Below, in pieces: positions 45,424 through 53,851 of a stretch of 64,000 bases of DNA. The stretch is from Arthrobacter oryzae. Lineage in GTDB: Bacteria; Actinomycetota; Actinomycetes; Actinomycetales; Micrococcaceae. Position 1 is the stretch's first letter, and each line of letters opens with the position of its first letter. The stretch spans positions 186,001-250,000 of the forward strand of contig NZ_RBIR01000002.1 of NCBI RefSeq assembly GCF_003634095.1, in the 5' to 3' direction. Below the pieces are notes generated by a model. It made no database searches. It was given only the letters and a program-made list of their open reading frames with translations, and had not been told where the DNA came from. The position numbers were made by a program, and so were the translations under genes.

Positions 45424-46233
45424 CTAGGCGGCGGCAGACAGCCTGTTCAGAGTTCCACGGACCATGGTGATGAATTCCTCGGGATGGTCCCTGAGCAGCT
45501 GATAGCTCACGATCAGGGTCGGGATTCCCTTGCGGGTTGTGACATTCCAGCGCCGCCGGTCTTCCTCGAAGCTCACCCTGTCCATGTGGAACGCGGCCCC
45601 GTCTGTCTCTATGCCGAGGCGTCCGTCGACCATGAGATCCATGTGCCCCATGCCGGGGATGTTGACCTGCGATTCGACGTGGAAACCGGCACGCCGCAGA
45701 AGAAATCGCGCCAGGCATTCGATCACTGACTGCGACTGCGGGACAATTCCCGACACGATCCGGCGTTCGCGCGCGTCCTTCCGTCCATTCAGCCGCCGGC
45801 GTAAGGATGCCAACTCCAGTCCCTTGAGAACGACTGCGGACTCGGCAATGATCAGCCCTGCCGGTTCCGGTAAGCAGCGCAGGCATTGGATGACGGTGTC
45901 CAGGAGCCCCGGCGGGGTGGAACTCCTGTGACAGACGAAGCCCTGATAAGTCCTGCTGTGGGTCAAGGCAACGTGTGGATGGTCCGGTGCTTCGAGCACC
46001 CACAGCCCACCGAATTGGGCGGCTGTAATGCAGGCCGGCTCTGCTGGAAGCGAGCGTATCGAGATCAGCTGCGCGTCGGCGCCGGGCAAGGCATAGACTC
46101 CGCGGGATACCCGGGACACGGCGCCTGCGGCCATGGCTGATTTGAGCTGGAAATCGGAGACTCCTGCCGCGGCAATATGCTTGGCGCGCGCAACGCCGTC
46201 GTATTTGGAGAGCACCTCGATGATGTTGGCCAT
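45424..46233 (-). CDS. AbiEi-type HTH fused to DUF559 (Vsr-like) nuclease domain
   Basis: 269 aa. Residues about 1-55 form the winged-helix domain of AbiEi antitoxins (EVLSKYDGVARAKHIAAAGVSD ... VSRVSRGVYALPG, read in parts). The last 110 residues are a DUF559 domain of the PD-(D/E)xK superfamily: GMGHMDLMVDGRLGIETDGAAFH with the Asp and ExDG residues, then RRRWNVTTRKGIPTLIVSYQ. AbiEi normally represses an AbiEii toxin gene, but no toxin follows. Such fusions are common solitary accessory genes in actinobacteria with unknown function. Codon use is less GC-biased than its neighbours, suggesting transfer. A CACCAT box, or the AGGAG inside the spacer, precedes the ATG at 46233. Confidence 0.8.
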   Translation of the reverse strand: MANIIEVLSKYDGVARAKHIAAAGVSDFQLKSAMAAGAVSRVSRGVYALPGADAQLISIRSLPAEPACITAAQFGGLWVLEAPDHPHVALTHSRTYQGFVCHRSSTPPGLLDTVIQCLRCLPEPAGLIIAESAVVLKGLELASLRRRLNGRKDARERRIVSGIVPQSQSVIECLARFLLRRAGFHVESQVNIPGMGHMDLMVDGRLGIETDGAAFHMDRVSFEEDRRRWNVTTRKGIPTLIVSYQLLRDHPEEFITMVRGTLNRLSAAA

Positions 46234-46357
46234 GCTCCTATGGTGGAGCCCTCCACCGCGGCCTGGAAGTCAGGTCCCGCGCTATGTGGAGAACTGGAGG
46301 ACTGCGGGGACGGGACACCCGACAGCACGCCACCCGCGCACGGGGGCCGCGAACGCT

Positions 46358-46735
46358 TTATTCTGTGGGCGGCCGGTACCGGCGGCACCAGAGGAGCATT
46401 ACCAGGGTGACGACTCCGATGCCGAAGACCCAGATATTGCCCGCGGCGTCACCGATCACCAGCCGCTTGCCTGTTTCCAGCGTGGACAACCAGCCGGTGA
46501 GCGCATAGCAGAGGACCCCGCAGACCGCCGTCGGGATCACGGACCGGAATGCCGCCCCGAGCCACAGTTCGGCCGAGCCCAGCAGGAGCAGTGCCGCTGC
46601 GGCACCCCAGGGAATCTGCGCGCCGCCCAGAACCAGATCGCGCCGGTGCAGGGCCGTGCCGGCCAAGGCAACAAAAAGAGCTGCCGGCACGGCGGCGGCA
46701 ATGCCGCCTGCCGTACCGGCAGCTCTCCTATTCAC
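46358..46735 (-). CDS. DUF6113-like small membrane protein
   Basis: 125 aa from the GTG at 46735, four predicted helices: GGIAAAVPAALFVALAGTAL, PWGAAAALLLLGSAELWLGA, SVIPTAVCGVLCYALTGWL and NIWVFGIGVVTLVMLLW. The pattern fits the actinobacterial DUF6113 family. Its first 20 codons coincide with the intrinsic terminator of typA (46671-46726); helix 1 is coded by the terminator stem. There is no good ribosome site at the GTG. It probably depends on read-through from typA or an internal start. Confidence 0.7.
   Translation of the reverse strand: MNRRAAGTAGGIAAAVPAALFVALAGTALHRRDLVLGGAQIPWGAAAALLLLGSAELWLGAAFRSVIPTAVCGVLCYALTGWLSTLETGKRLVIGDAAGNIWVFGIGVVTLVMLLWCRRYRPPTE
46671..46726 (-). terminator. 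typA intrinsic terminator inside the next gene
   Basis: On the minus strand AGAGCTGCCGG (46726-46716) pairs with its complement (46687-46677), with an inner GGCGGC/GCCGCC stem, followed at once by TTTTTGTTG. It lies 37 bp after the typA stop and within the first codons of the DUF6113-like gene. Confidence 0.85.
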
Positions 46736-46762
46736 GTTTCAGCCGAAGCCCGGGGACCGGGA

Positions 46763-48691
46763 TCAGACCTTGGCGCGGGCCCGGTTGGACTTGGCGCGCT
46801 GGTTGACGTCCAGGATGAGCTTCCGGATCCGGATGGAATCCGGGGTGACCTCAACACACTCGTCTTCGCGGGCGAATTCGAGGGACTCTTCGAGGGTCAG
46901 GTCGCGCGGGGGCGTCAGGTTCTCGAAGGTGTCGGAGGAAGCGGCACGCATGTTGGTGAGCTTCTTTTCCTTGGTGATGTTGACGTCCATGTCGTCGGCG
47001 CGGGAGTTCTCGCCCACGATCATGCCTTCGTAAACCTCGGACGTGGGCTTGACGAAGAAGGAGCCGCGCTCCTGCAGGTTGATCATGGCGAACGGGGTCA
47101 CCACACCGGCGCGGTCGGCGATCATCGAACCGTTGGTGCGGTACTCGATGGGGCCGGCCCACGGCTCGTAGCCCTCAGAGATCGAGGCGGCGATGCCGGC
47201 GCCACGGGTGTCCGTGAGGAACTTGGTGCGGAAACCGATCAGGCCACGGGCCGGAACGATGAATTCCATGCGGCACCAGCCGGTACCGTGGTTGGCCATG
47301 TTCGTCATGCGGCCCTTGCGGGCTGCCATGAGCTGGGTGACGGCGCCGAGGTATTCTTCCGGCACGTCGATGGTCATGTGCTCCATCGGCTCGTGGACCT
47401 TGCCGTCGACCGTCTTGGTGACAACCTGCGGCTTGCCCACGGTGAGCTCGAAGCCTTCGCGACGCATCTGCTCGACCAGGATGGCCAGCGCGAGCTCGCC
47501 ACGGCCCTGGACTTCCCAGGCGTCAGGACGCTCGGTCGGGAGCACCTTGATGGAGACGTTACCGATCAGTTCCTTGTCCAGGCGGTCCTTGACCTGGCGG
47601 GCCGTGACCTTGGCGCCCTTGACCCGGCCGGCCAGCGGCGAGGTGTTGATACCGATGGTCATGGAGATGGCGGGGTCGTCAACGGTGATCAGCGGCAGCG
47701 GCTGCGGGTTGTCGACGTCGGTCAGGGTCTCGCCGATGGTGATTTCGTCGATGCCGGCGACGGCGACGATCTCGCCCGGTCCGGCGGACTCGGCCGGAAC
47801 GCGGTCCAGGGCCTTGGTGGCCAGCAGCTCGGTGATCTTGACGTTCTTCATTTCGCCGTTGGCGCGCGCCCAGGCCACGGTCTGGCCCTTGCGCAGGGTG
47901 CCGTTGTAGATGCGCAGCAGTGCAAGGCGGCCGAGGAACGGCGAGGCGTCCAGGTTGGTGACGTGCGCCTGCAGGACACCGTCCGGGTTGTAGGTCGGAG
48001 CCGGGATGTGCTCAATGATGGCGTTGAAGAGCGGCTCGAGGTCCTCGTTCTCCGGGGCGGTGCCGTCGGCGGGCTGCTCGAGGGAAGCGCGGCCGACCTT
48101 GGCGGCGGCGTAAACGACCGGAACGTTGAGGATCTTGTCCAGGTCCAGGTCCGGAACTTCGTCCGCGAGGTCGGAGGCGAGGCCCAGGAGCAGGTCCATG
48201 GACTCGTGGACAACTTCTTCGATCCGCGCGTCGGGGCGGTCGGTCTTGTTGACGAGGAGGATCACCGGCAGGTGTGCGGCGAGAGCCTTACGGAGCACGA
48301 AACGGGTCTGGGGCAGCGGGCCCTCAGATGCGTCGACGAGGAGGACGACGCCGTCGACCATGGACAGGCCGCGCTCCACCTCGCCACCGAAGTCGGCGTG
48401 GCCGGGGGTGTCGATCACGTTGATGGTGATGGTCTCGCCCTTGGAGGACGGGCCGTTGTAGGCCACCGTGGTGTTCTTGGCCAGGATGGTGATGCCCTTT
48501 TCGCGTTCCAGGTCACCGGAGTCCATGACACGGTCTTCGAGGTGGTTGTGCTCGGCAAAGGAGTTGGTCTGCTTGAGCATGGCGTCGACCAGAGTGGTCT
48601 TGCCGTGGTCAACGTGGGCCACGATCGCGACGTTGCGCAGGTCACTGCGCGATGCAGTGGCTACCGCGGTGTTGGTGGTGGTTTCAGACAT
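46763..48691 (-). CDS. typA: Ribosome-associated GTPase TypA/BipA
   Basis: 642 aa. Translational GTPase: G1 AHVDHGKTTL (25-34), G2/G3 region ERERGITI-equivalent DLEREKGITILAKNT and DTPGHADFGGEVERGL, NKTD (G4), then domain II, domain III and the BipA-specific C-terminal domain (GLIGFRTKFLTDTRGAG, NSRADDMDVNITKEKKLTNMR). Binds the 70S ribosome and aids assembly and stress adaptation. A TAGAAT -10 (48799-48794) gives a leader of about 95 nt. Terminator immediately downstream. Confidence 0.96.
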   Translation of the reverse strand: MSETTTNTAVATASRSDLRNVAIVAHVDHGKTTLVDAMLKQTNSFAEHNHLEDRVMDSGDLEREKGITILAKNTTVAYNGPSSKGETITINVIDTPGHADFGGEVERGLSMVDGVVLLVDASEGPLPQTRFVLRKALAAHLPVILLVNKTDRPDARIEEVVHESMDLLLGLASDLADEVPDLDLDKILNVPVVYAAAKVGRASLEQPADGTAPENEDLEPLFNAIIEHIPAPTYNPDGVLQAHVTNLDASPFLGRLALLRIYNGTLRKGQTVAWARANGEMKNVKITELLATKALDRVPAESAGPGEIVAVAGIDEITIGETLTDVDNPQPLPLITVDDPAISMTIGINTSPLAGRVKGAKVTARQVKDRLDKELIGNVSIKVLPTERPDAWEVQGRGELALAILVEQMRREGFELTVGKPQVVTKTVDGKVHEPMEHMTIDVPEEYLGAVTQLMAARKGRMTNMANHGTGWCRMEFIVPARGLIGFRTKFLTDTRGAGIAASISEGYEPWAGPIEYRTNGSMIADRAGVVTPFAMINLQERGSFFVKPTSEVYEGMIVGENSRADDMDVNITKEKKLTNMRAASSDTFENLTPPRDLTLEESLEFAREDECVEVTPDSIRIRKLILDVNQRAKSNRARAKV

Positions 48692-48793
48692 GCGTTATTG
48701 CTCGATTCAGTGGTGAAGTCAGCTGTGGTATCGCGACATTTCCAACCGGAACGCACGACGGTTACGCCCCTTTGGCACAGGGCACCTTCATCC

Positions 48794-48799
48794 ATTCTA
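48794..48799 (-). promoter_or_regulatory. typA -10 box
   Basis: TAGAAT on the minus strand with a TTAGGC-like -35 19 bp upstream; predicted start near 48787. The 293-bp gap to the divergent SGNH gene contains no other recognised feature. Confidence 0.45.
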
Positions 48800-48984
48800 A
48801 GCGCTAGGTCATTTATTGGCCTAAAATGCCAAACCCTGATGGACTGGGCGCAGGCCTTCCCGGCGCCGCCGGCGCCCGAAAGACACGCGGAAGCGGATTA
48901 TCACATGTGAGTAAAGTCACTGGATTTTCTGGCGCACGTGCACCATCATTGCCCTGATAACAGCGAGCAAGCCCGGAGACATTT

Positions 48985-49887
48985 ATGCGCAACGCCTCGG
49001 CAACGTCCTGCTTTGTCGCAACGATGATCGCCCTAGGCGTGGTTCTTGGCGGCTGCGGGCAGGCACCTTCTTCAACACCCGCGTCAGGCGCGGGCATTTA
49101 TGCTGGGCCGTTCAACGCCGGCAAGGCGGCAACGGGAAGTGCGGCGGCCAACGGCGCCGGTGTTCCAGTCGCCGCAGGGCCCGCCGCCAACACGAGGATC
49201 GGTTCCGACGTCGACCCCGCCGCCCTGCCTGGCGGCGCCGTCTACCGTAACCCCATCAACGGCCGCAGTGAGGTGATTGTCAAGGACACCGCCAACATGG
49301 CCGTACTGATCGGCGACTCGCAGTCGGAACCGTCCTACGGGTGGACCAGGCAGGGACTGGCGGCGGCCGGGTACAAGGTCTTCTTCTGCGGCCGGGGCGG
49401 CACCGGGTATGTGGCGTCGAACGGCAAAACCGGGAACTACATTGACGCGCTCCAGCACGGCGACTGGAAACTCCCCTACGGCACCCCTTCCCTCGTGGTC
49501 ATCGAAGGAGGCGGGAACGACGCCGGCCGCGGCGCCTCGGACGCGCAGATCGCAGCCAACGCAGATCGGCTGATCACCAGCATCGAGCAGCGCTACCCCG
49601 CGGCCCGGGTGCTCATGGTGGGCACGCTCGCGCGCGGCGCACGCAACGGCGGAGGACGCCGGAGCGAGGTGGATACGCTTCTTGGGACGGTGGCGGCCCG
49701 GCACGGACTGCCGTTCGTCAGCGCGGGCGACTGGCTCACCCGCTACAACCTCACGGGCTCGATGGCGGACGGGGTCCACCTGAACCGGCAGGGCCACGCG
49801 GCCCTCGGCGCCGTTTTCGGGCAGCGGCTCGAGTCCATGGGGTTTGACTACGCGGACCCCGGCCTGCTCGGCGGCCTGACGCGCTAG
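48985..49887 (+). CDS. SGNH-hydrolase lipoprotein
   Basis: 300 aa. Lipobox VLGGC with Cys24 as the lipid anchor, an Ala/Gly-rich linker, then an SGNH/GDSL hydrolase domain: block I LIGDSQSEPSYGW (catalytic Ser112), block II Gly in GRGGTGYVAS, block III IEGGGNDAGRG (Asn), block V DGVHLNRQGH (Asp and His). All four catalytic residues are present, so it should be an active esterase, perhaps deacetylating cell-wall polymer or sugar outside the membrane. Ends before a long hairpin. Confidence 0.85.
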   Translation: MRNASATSCFVATMIALGVVLGGCGQAPSSTPASGAGIYAGPFNAGKAATGSAAANGAGVPVAAGPAANTRIGSDVDPAALPGGAVYRNPINGRSEVIVKDTANMAVLIGDSQSEPSYGWTRQGLAAAGYKVFFCGRGGTGYVASNGKTGNYIDALQHGDWKLPYGTPSLVVIEGGGNDAGRGASDAQIAANADRLITSIEQRYPAARVLMVGTLARGARNGGGRRSEVDTLLGTVAARHGLPFVSAGDWLTRYNLTGSMADGVHLNRQGHAALGAVFGQRLESMGFDYADPGLLGGLTR

Positions 49888-49902
49888 CGGCGGCCTAAAA
49901 AG

Positions 49903-49945
49903 ACAGAAGCCGGTGCCCGTCCAACGGACGGGCACCGGCTTCTGT
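49903..49945. terminator. Terminator of the first peptide ABC operon
   Basis: Perfect 20-bp stem, arms 49903-49922 (core GAAGCCGGTGCCCGTCC) and 49926-49945, loop AAC. On the minus strand it is followed by CTTTTTAGG, so it ends the dpp operon; it also lies behind the SGNH gene on the plus strand. Confidence 0.9.
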
Positions 49946-49988
49946 GCTGGTGACGGCTGAGGTGTTCAAGCCCTAGGGAAAGGGCCGG

Positions 49989-51710
49989 TCAGGCCACTTC
50001 AACTTCCGGCGGCAGCATGAGGCCGGCACCGGGGATGGCGTTGAGCAGGGCCAGGGTGTACTCCTGCTGCGGCGAATCGAAGACCTCATCCGTGGAACCG
50101 GTCTCCACCAGCTTGCCCTTCTGCATGACGCACACGTGGTCCGCGATCTGCCGGACCACCGCGAGGTCGTGAGTGATGAACAGGTAGGTCAGGCCCAGCC
50201 GGGACTGGAGTTCGGCGAGCAGGTTCAGCACCTGCGCCTGCACCAGCACGTCCAGTGCCGAGACGGCCTCGTCGCAAATGATCACTTCGGGGTCCAGTGC
50301 CAGTGCGCGGGCGATCGCGACGCGCTGGCGTTGGCCGCCGGAGAGCTCATTCGGGTACCGCTGCATGGTGGACTGCGGCAGCGCCACCTGGTCCAGGAGT
50401 TCCCGGACCTTCTTCTCGCGGCTCGCCTTGTCCCCGATCTTGTGGGTCCGCAGCGGTTCCTCGATGGTCCTGAAGATGTTGTACATCGGGTCCAGCGAAC
50501 CGTACGGGTCCTGGAAGATCGGCTGCACCCGGCGCCGGAAGGCGAAGAGTTCTTTGCTGTTCAGCGTGGAGGTATCCACGCCGTCGAAGATGATCTTGCC
50601 CGAGGTCGGCGACAGGAGGTTCAGGACCATCTGCGCCACCGTGGACTTGCCGGACCCCGACTCCCCCACGATCGCCGTCGTGGTTCCCCGCTTGACGCTG
50701 AACGAGACGTTGTCGACGGCGGTGAAGTCCGTGGACTTACCCAGGCCAGAACGGAGTTTGAACACCTTTTTGAGGTCCCGGATCTGCAGGATCTCGTCGG
50801 CCTTGGACGGTACAGCCACTCCGGTCTCGGCGGGGGCGAGCAGGTCGTCCGTTTCCACGCCCAGCTCTTTGGCGGCCTGGATGCGCCGGGACGCCAACGA
50901 CGGCGCCGAGGCGACCAGCCGCTGGGTGTACGGGTGCTGCGGGTTCTGCAGCAGCTCCAGCGACGGCCCGGATTCGACAACCTGGCCGCGGTACATGACC
51001 ACTACCTGGTCGGCGCGCTCGGCGGCGAGGCCGAGGTCGTGCGTGATCAGGAGCACGGCGGTGCCGAGCTCGGTGGTCATCTTGTCCAGGTGATCGAGGA
51101 TCTGGCGCTGCACGGTAACGTCGAGGGCCGACGTCGGCTCGTCCGCGATGAGCAGCCGCGGCTGGCAGGAGAGCCCGATCGCAATCAGGGCCCGCTGGCG
51201 CATGCCGCCGGAGAACTCGTGCGGGTACTGCTTGGCACGGCTGGCGGCGTCCGGCAGCCCGGCCTGGGACAGGACCTTGGCGACGTCGTCGGGGCCGCTG
51301 GGCAGCCCGTTGGCCTTCAGCGTCTCGCGCACCTGGTCGCCGATCTTCCAGACCGGGTTCAGGTTGGACATCGGGTCCTGCGGGACCATGCCGATGCTGT
51401 TGCCGCGGAGTTCGATCATCCGCTTTTCGCTGGCGTTGGAGATGTCCTCGCCGTCAAACAGGATCTGGCCCGCCGCGACGCGGCCGTTGCCCGGGAGCAG
51501 GCCGATTGCGGCCAGCGCGGTGGTGGACTTGCCGGAACCCGACTCGCCCACGATCGCGACGGTTTCGCCCGGCATGATGGTGAGGTGGGCGTTGCGGACG
51601 GCGTTGACCTCGCCGTTGCTGGTGGTGAAGCCGATTGCCAGGTCCTTGATTTCAAGCAGCGGGCGCTCGATGGCGTCTTCCGCTTCCTGGATTTCAACAG
51701 AGGCGCTCAT
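49989..51710 (-). CDS. Fused DppD-DppF peptide ABC ATPase (operon 1)
   Basis: 573 aa with two complete ATPase halves. First: Walker [10 protein letters not shown], signature FSGGMRQR, Walker [13 protein letters not shown]; second: [29 protein letters not shown] (Asp-Glu-Ala instead of Asp-Glu-Pro). Each half ends in the oligopeptide ATPase extension (NPQHPYTQRLVAS; SPQQEYTLALLNA). Powers uptake through the two permeases upstream. The start at 51710 has AAGGGG 5-6 nt upstream; ATG 51725, overlapping the permease stop, is the alternative. Last gene of the operon. Confidence 0.9.
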   Translation of the reverse strand: MSASVEIQEAEDAIERPLLEIKDLAIGFTTSNGEVNAVRNAHLTIMPGETVAIVGESGSGKSTTALAAIGLLPGNGRVAAGQILFDGEDISNASEKRMIELRGNSIGMVPQDPMSNLNPVWKIGDQVRETLKANGLPSGPDDVAKVLSQAGLPDAASRAKQYPHEFSGGMRQRALIAIGLSCQPRLLIADEPTSALDVTVQRQILDHLDKMTTELGTAVLLITHDLGLAAERADQVVVMYRGQVVESGPSLELLQNPQHPYTQRLVASAPSLASRRIQAAKELGVETDDLLAPAETGVAVPSKADEILQIRDLKKVFKLRSGLGKSTDFTAVDNVSFSVKRGTTTAIVGESGSGKSTVAQMVLNLLSPTSGKIIFDGVDTSTLNSKELFAFRRRVQPIFQDPYGSLDPMYNIFRTIEEPLRTHKIGDKASREKKVRELLDQVALPQSTMQRYPNELSGGQRQRVAIARALALDPEVIICDEAVSALDVLVQAQVLNLLAELQSRLGLTYLFITHDLAVVRQIADHVCVMQKGKLVETGSTDEVFDSPQQEYTLALLNAIPGAGLMLPPEVEVA

Positions 51711-51721
51711 GGTGTCCCCTT

Positions 51722-52714
51722 TCATCGCTTGCGGGCTTTGGGATCGAGCGCATCACGCAGGGCATCGCCCAGCATGATGAAACTCAGGACGGTGATGGAC
51801 AGCGCGATGGCCGGGTAGAGCAGCGGCATCGGGTTGGACCGGAGCGAGGACTGCGCCGCCTGGATGTCGTTGCCCCAGGACATGACGCTGGGCGGCAGCC
51901 CAATGCCGAGGAAGGACAGCGTGGACTCGGCCACGATGAACGTGCCCAGGGAGATGGTGGCCACGACGATGATCGGAGCCAGCGAGTTCGGCAGGACGTG
52001 CCGCATCAGGGCGCCGAACTTCGAGACGCCGAGCGACCGGGCGGCCGTGACGAAGTCGGCGTTGCGGACCTCGATGACGGCGCCGCGGGTGATGCGGGCG
52101 ATCTGCGGCCAGCCGAAGACCACCAGGATCAGCACCAGCGTCCAAACCGTCCGATTCGTCCGGAACATCGGCAGCTGCATGAGCACGATCGCGCCCAGGA
52201 TCAGCGGCAGCGCGAAGAAGATGTCGTTGATGCGGGCCAGGACTGAGTCGATCCAGCCGCCGTAGTAGCCGGCCACGGCACCGAGGATGCAGCCGAACAG
52301 GAGGACCCCGAGGGTGGTGAAGAGGCCCACCGTGACCGAGGAGCGTGTGCCGAAGATGACGCGGGCATAGACGTCGCAGCCCTGCTGGGTGAAGCCCAGG
52401 GGGTGGCCCGCGGCGGGGCCGCCGTCTGAGTTGGCCAGCTGGCACGCCTCCGACGTCGGGTCGATCGGCGAGAAGAGCCCGGGGAAGAGGGAGACCGCCA
52501 CGACCACCAGGATCAGGAATGCGGAGATGAGGAAGAGCGGCTGCTTGCGCAGGTTCTTCCAGGCCTCGCCCCAAAGGCTCAGCGGTGCGGCTTCGTCCTT
52601 GACCCGGTCCGTTACCTGGAGCGGGGTCTCGGAGACATCGGCAACGAAGTGCTCGATCCGGCGGGCCGGACGGGTGGCAACGGCGTGGCGTGCGGTGGTG
52701 TTCTCAGGAGTCAT
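51722..52714 (-). CDS. Peptide ABC permease DppC type (operon 1)
   Basis: 330 aa from ATG 52714, GAGGA 6 nt upstream; the first 11 bp overlap the end of the preceding permease gene. A polar N-terminus of 70 residues, one helix (PLFLISAFLILVVVAVSLFP), an external loop, then the OppC-type core with five helices. EAA loop: EVRNADFVTAARSLGVSKFGALMRHVLPNSLAPI. Pairs with the DppB-type subunit to form the pore. Confidence 0.92.
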   Translation of the reverse strand: MTPENTTARHAVATRPARRIEHFVADVSETPLQVTDRVKDEAAPLSLWGEAWKNLRKQPLFLISAFLILVVVAVSLFPGLFSPIDPTSEACQLANSDGGPAAGHPLGFTQQGCDVYARVIFGTRSSVTVGLFTTLGVLLFGCILGAVAGYYGGWIDSVLARINDIFFALPLILGAIVLMQLPMFRTNRTVWTLVLILVVFGWPQIARITRGAVIEVRNADFVTAARSLGVSKFGALMRHVLPNSLAPIIVVATISLGTFIVAESTLSFLGIGLPPSVMSWGNDIQAAQSSLRSNPMPLLYPAIALSITVLSFIMLGDALRDALDPKARKR

Positions 52715-53633
52715 AACGGATCCTCGGGTCAAGCCAGCCGTAAAGCAGGTCAACGAGCAGGTTGGACAGGCAGTAGATCAGCACCAGAACGGTGACGATC
52801 GAGACCACGGTGGGGCCTTCGCCCGACAGGACGGCCCGGTAGAGCCGGTTTCCCACGCCCGGGACGTTGAAAATGCCCTCGGTAACGATCGCGCCGCCCA
52901 TCAAGGCACCGAGGTCGGCGCCCAGGAACGTAATGACGGGAATCAGGGAGTTGCGCAGGATGTGGACCCGGACCACCTGGAACCGGGACAGGCCCTTGGC
53001 GGTGGCGGTGCGCACATAGTCGGCGTTCATGTTCTCGATGACTGACGTGCGGGTCAGGCGCAGGACATAGGCAAAAGATCCCAGTCCGAGCACGATCGCC
53101 GGCAGGATGAGGTCCTGGACGGTCGCGGCGGAGCTGACGGTCGGTTTGGCCCAGCCCAGCTGGACTCCGATGGTGAACTGCAACAGGAAGCCCAGGACGA
53201 AGATCGGAATAGCGATCACGACCAGTGAGGCGATCAGAACTGTGGCGTCAAAGAACTTACCCTTGCGCAGGCCGGCGATGAGGCCGAAGACGATGCCGAA
53301 GACACCCTCGAAGATCAGCGCCATGATGGCCAGCCGCGCCGTGACGGGGAAGACCTCGCCAAGCACCGTGGCGATGGGACGTCCGGAGAAGTCCTGGCCA
53401 AGGTCAAACGTGAAGATGCTCTTGAGGTAGAGCAGGTATTGAATCCAGAACGGCTGGTCCAGGTGGTACTGCTCCCGCAGCTTGGCTGCGACGGCCACGT
53501 TGACCGGCTTGTCGCCGAACAGTGCCACGATGGGGTCACCGGGCAGGCTGAAGACCAGGAAGTAGACCAGCAGTGTTGCGCCCAGGAAGACTGGAATCAG
53601 TTGCAGGAAACGCTTGAGGATGTATGTCGGCAT
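52704..53633 (-). CDS. Peptide ABC permease DppB type (operon 1)
   Basis: 309 aa from ATG 53633 (MPTYILKRFLQLIPVFLGATLL); the frame is open upstream but homologues start here. Six membrane helices; EAA loop MNADYVRTATAKGLSRFQVVRVHILRNSLIPV. It has normal size for the family, in contrast with the DppB-type protein of operon 2. Separated from the binding-protein gene by 218 bp with a stem-loop. Confidence 0.92.
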   Translation of the reverse strand: MPTYILKRFLQLIPVFLGATLLVYFLVFSLPGDPIVALFGDKPVNVAVAAKLREQYHLDQPFWIQYLLYLKSIFTFDLGQDFSGRPIATVLGEVFPVTARLAIMALIFEGVFGIVFGLIAGLRKGKFFDATVLIASLVVIAIPIFVLGFLLQFTIGVQLGWAKPTVSSAATVQDLILPAIVLGLGSFAYVLRLTRTSVIENMNADYVRTATAKGLSRFQVVRVHILRNSLIPVITFLGADLGALMGGAIVTEGIFNVPGVGNRLYRAVLSGEGPTVVSIVTVLVLIYCLSNLLVDLLYGWLDPRIRYDS

Positions 53634-53804
53634 CAGCGAGTCACACCCTCGTTGGCAGGCATCCTGTCCAGGGATGCGGCGGAGTTGTTCATCAAAGAAC
53701 CTTTTCACTATGGATGCAGGCCGGCGCCGGTTCACTCACGGCGTCAGGGCTGCGAAAAGTTCGCCCGGAGAGCCGGGCATCAAGAAAATAAAGGGGAAAC
53801 ACGA

Positions 53805-53843
53805 CGACGGCGGAGGCCCCATAAAGGGCGGCCCCCGCCGTCG
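53805..53843 (-). other. Stem-loop after the operon 1 binding-protein gene
   Basis: CGACGGCGG (53805-53813) pairs with 53835-53843, GC-rich inside, and on the minus strand is followed by TTTCCCCTTTATTTTC. Partial terminator or mRNA stabiliser that would lower permease relative to binding protein. Confidence 0.65.
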
Positions 53844-53851
53844 CTTAGGTG

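Noticed and set aside
44456..46003. Long minus-strand frame through the repeat array (Gly/Cys/His-rich product)
   Set aside because: Unit lengths of 28-33 bp do not keep frame, the product has no fold-like pattern, and it overlaps two supported genes.
46133..48910. 925-codon plus-strand frame
   Set aside because: Antisense shadow of typA created by high G+C; typA has all GTPase motifs.
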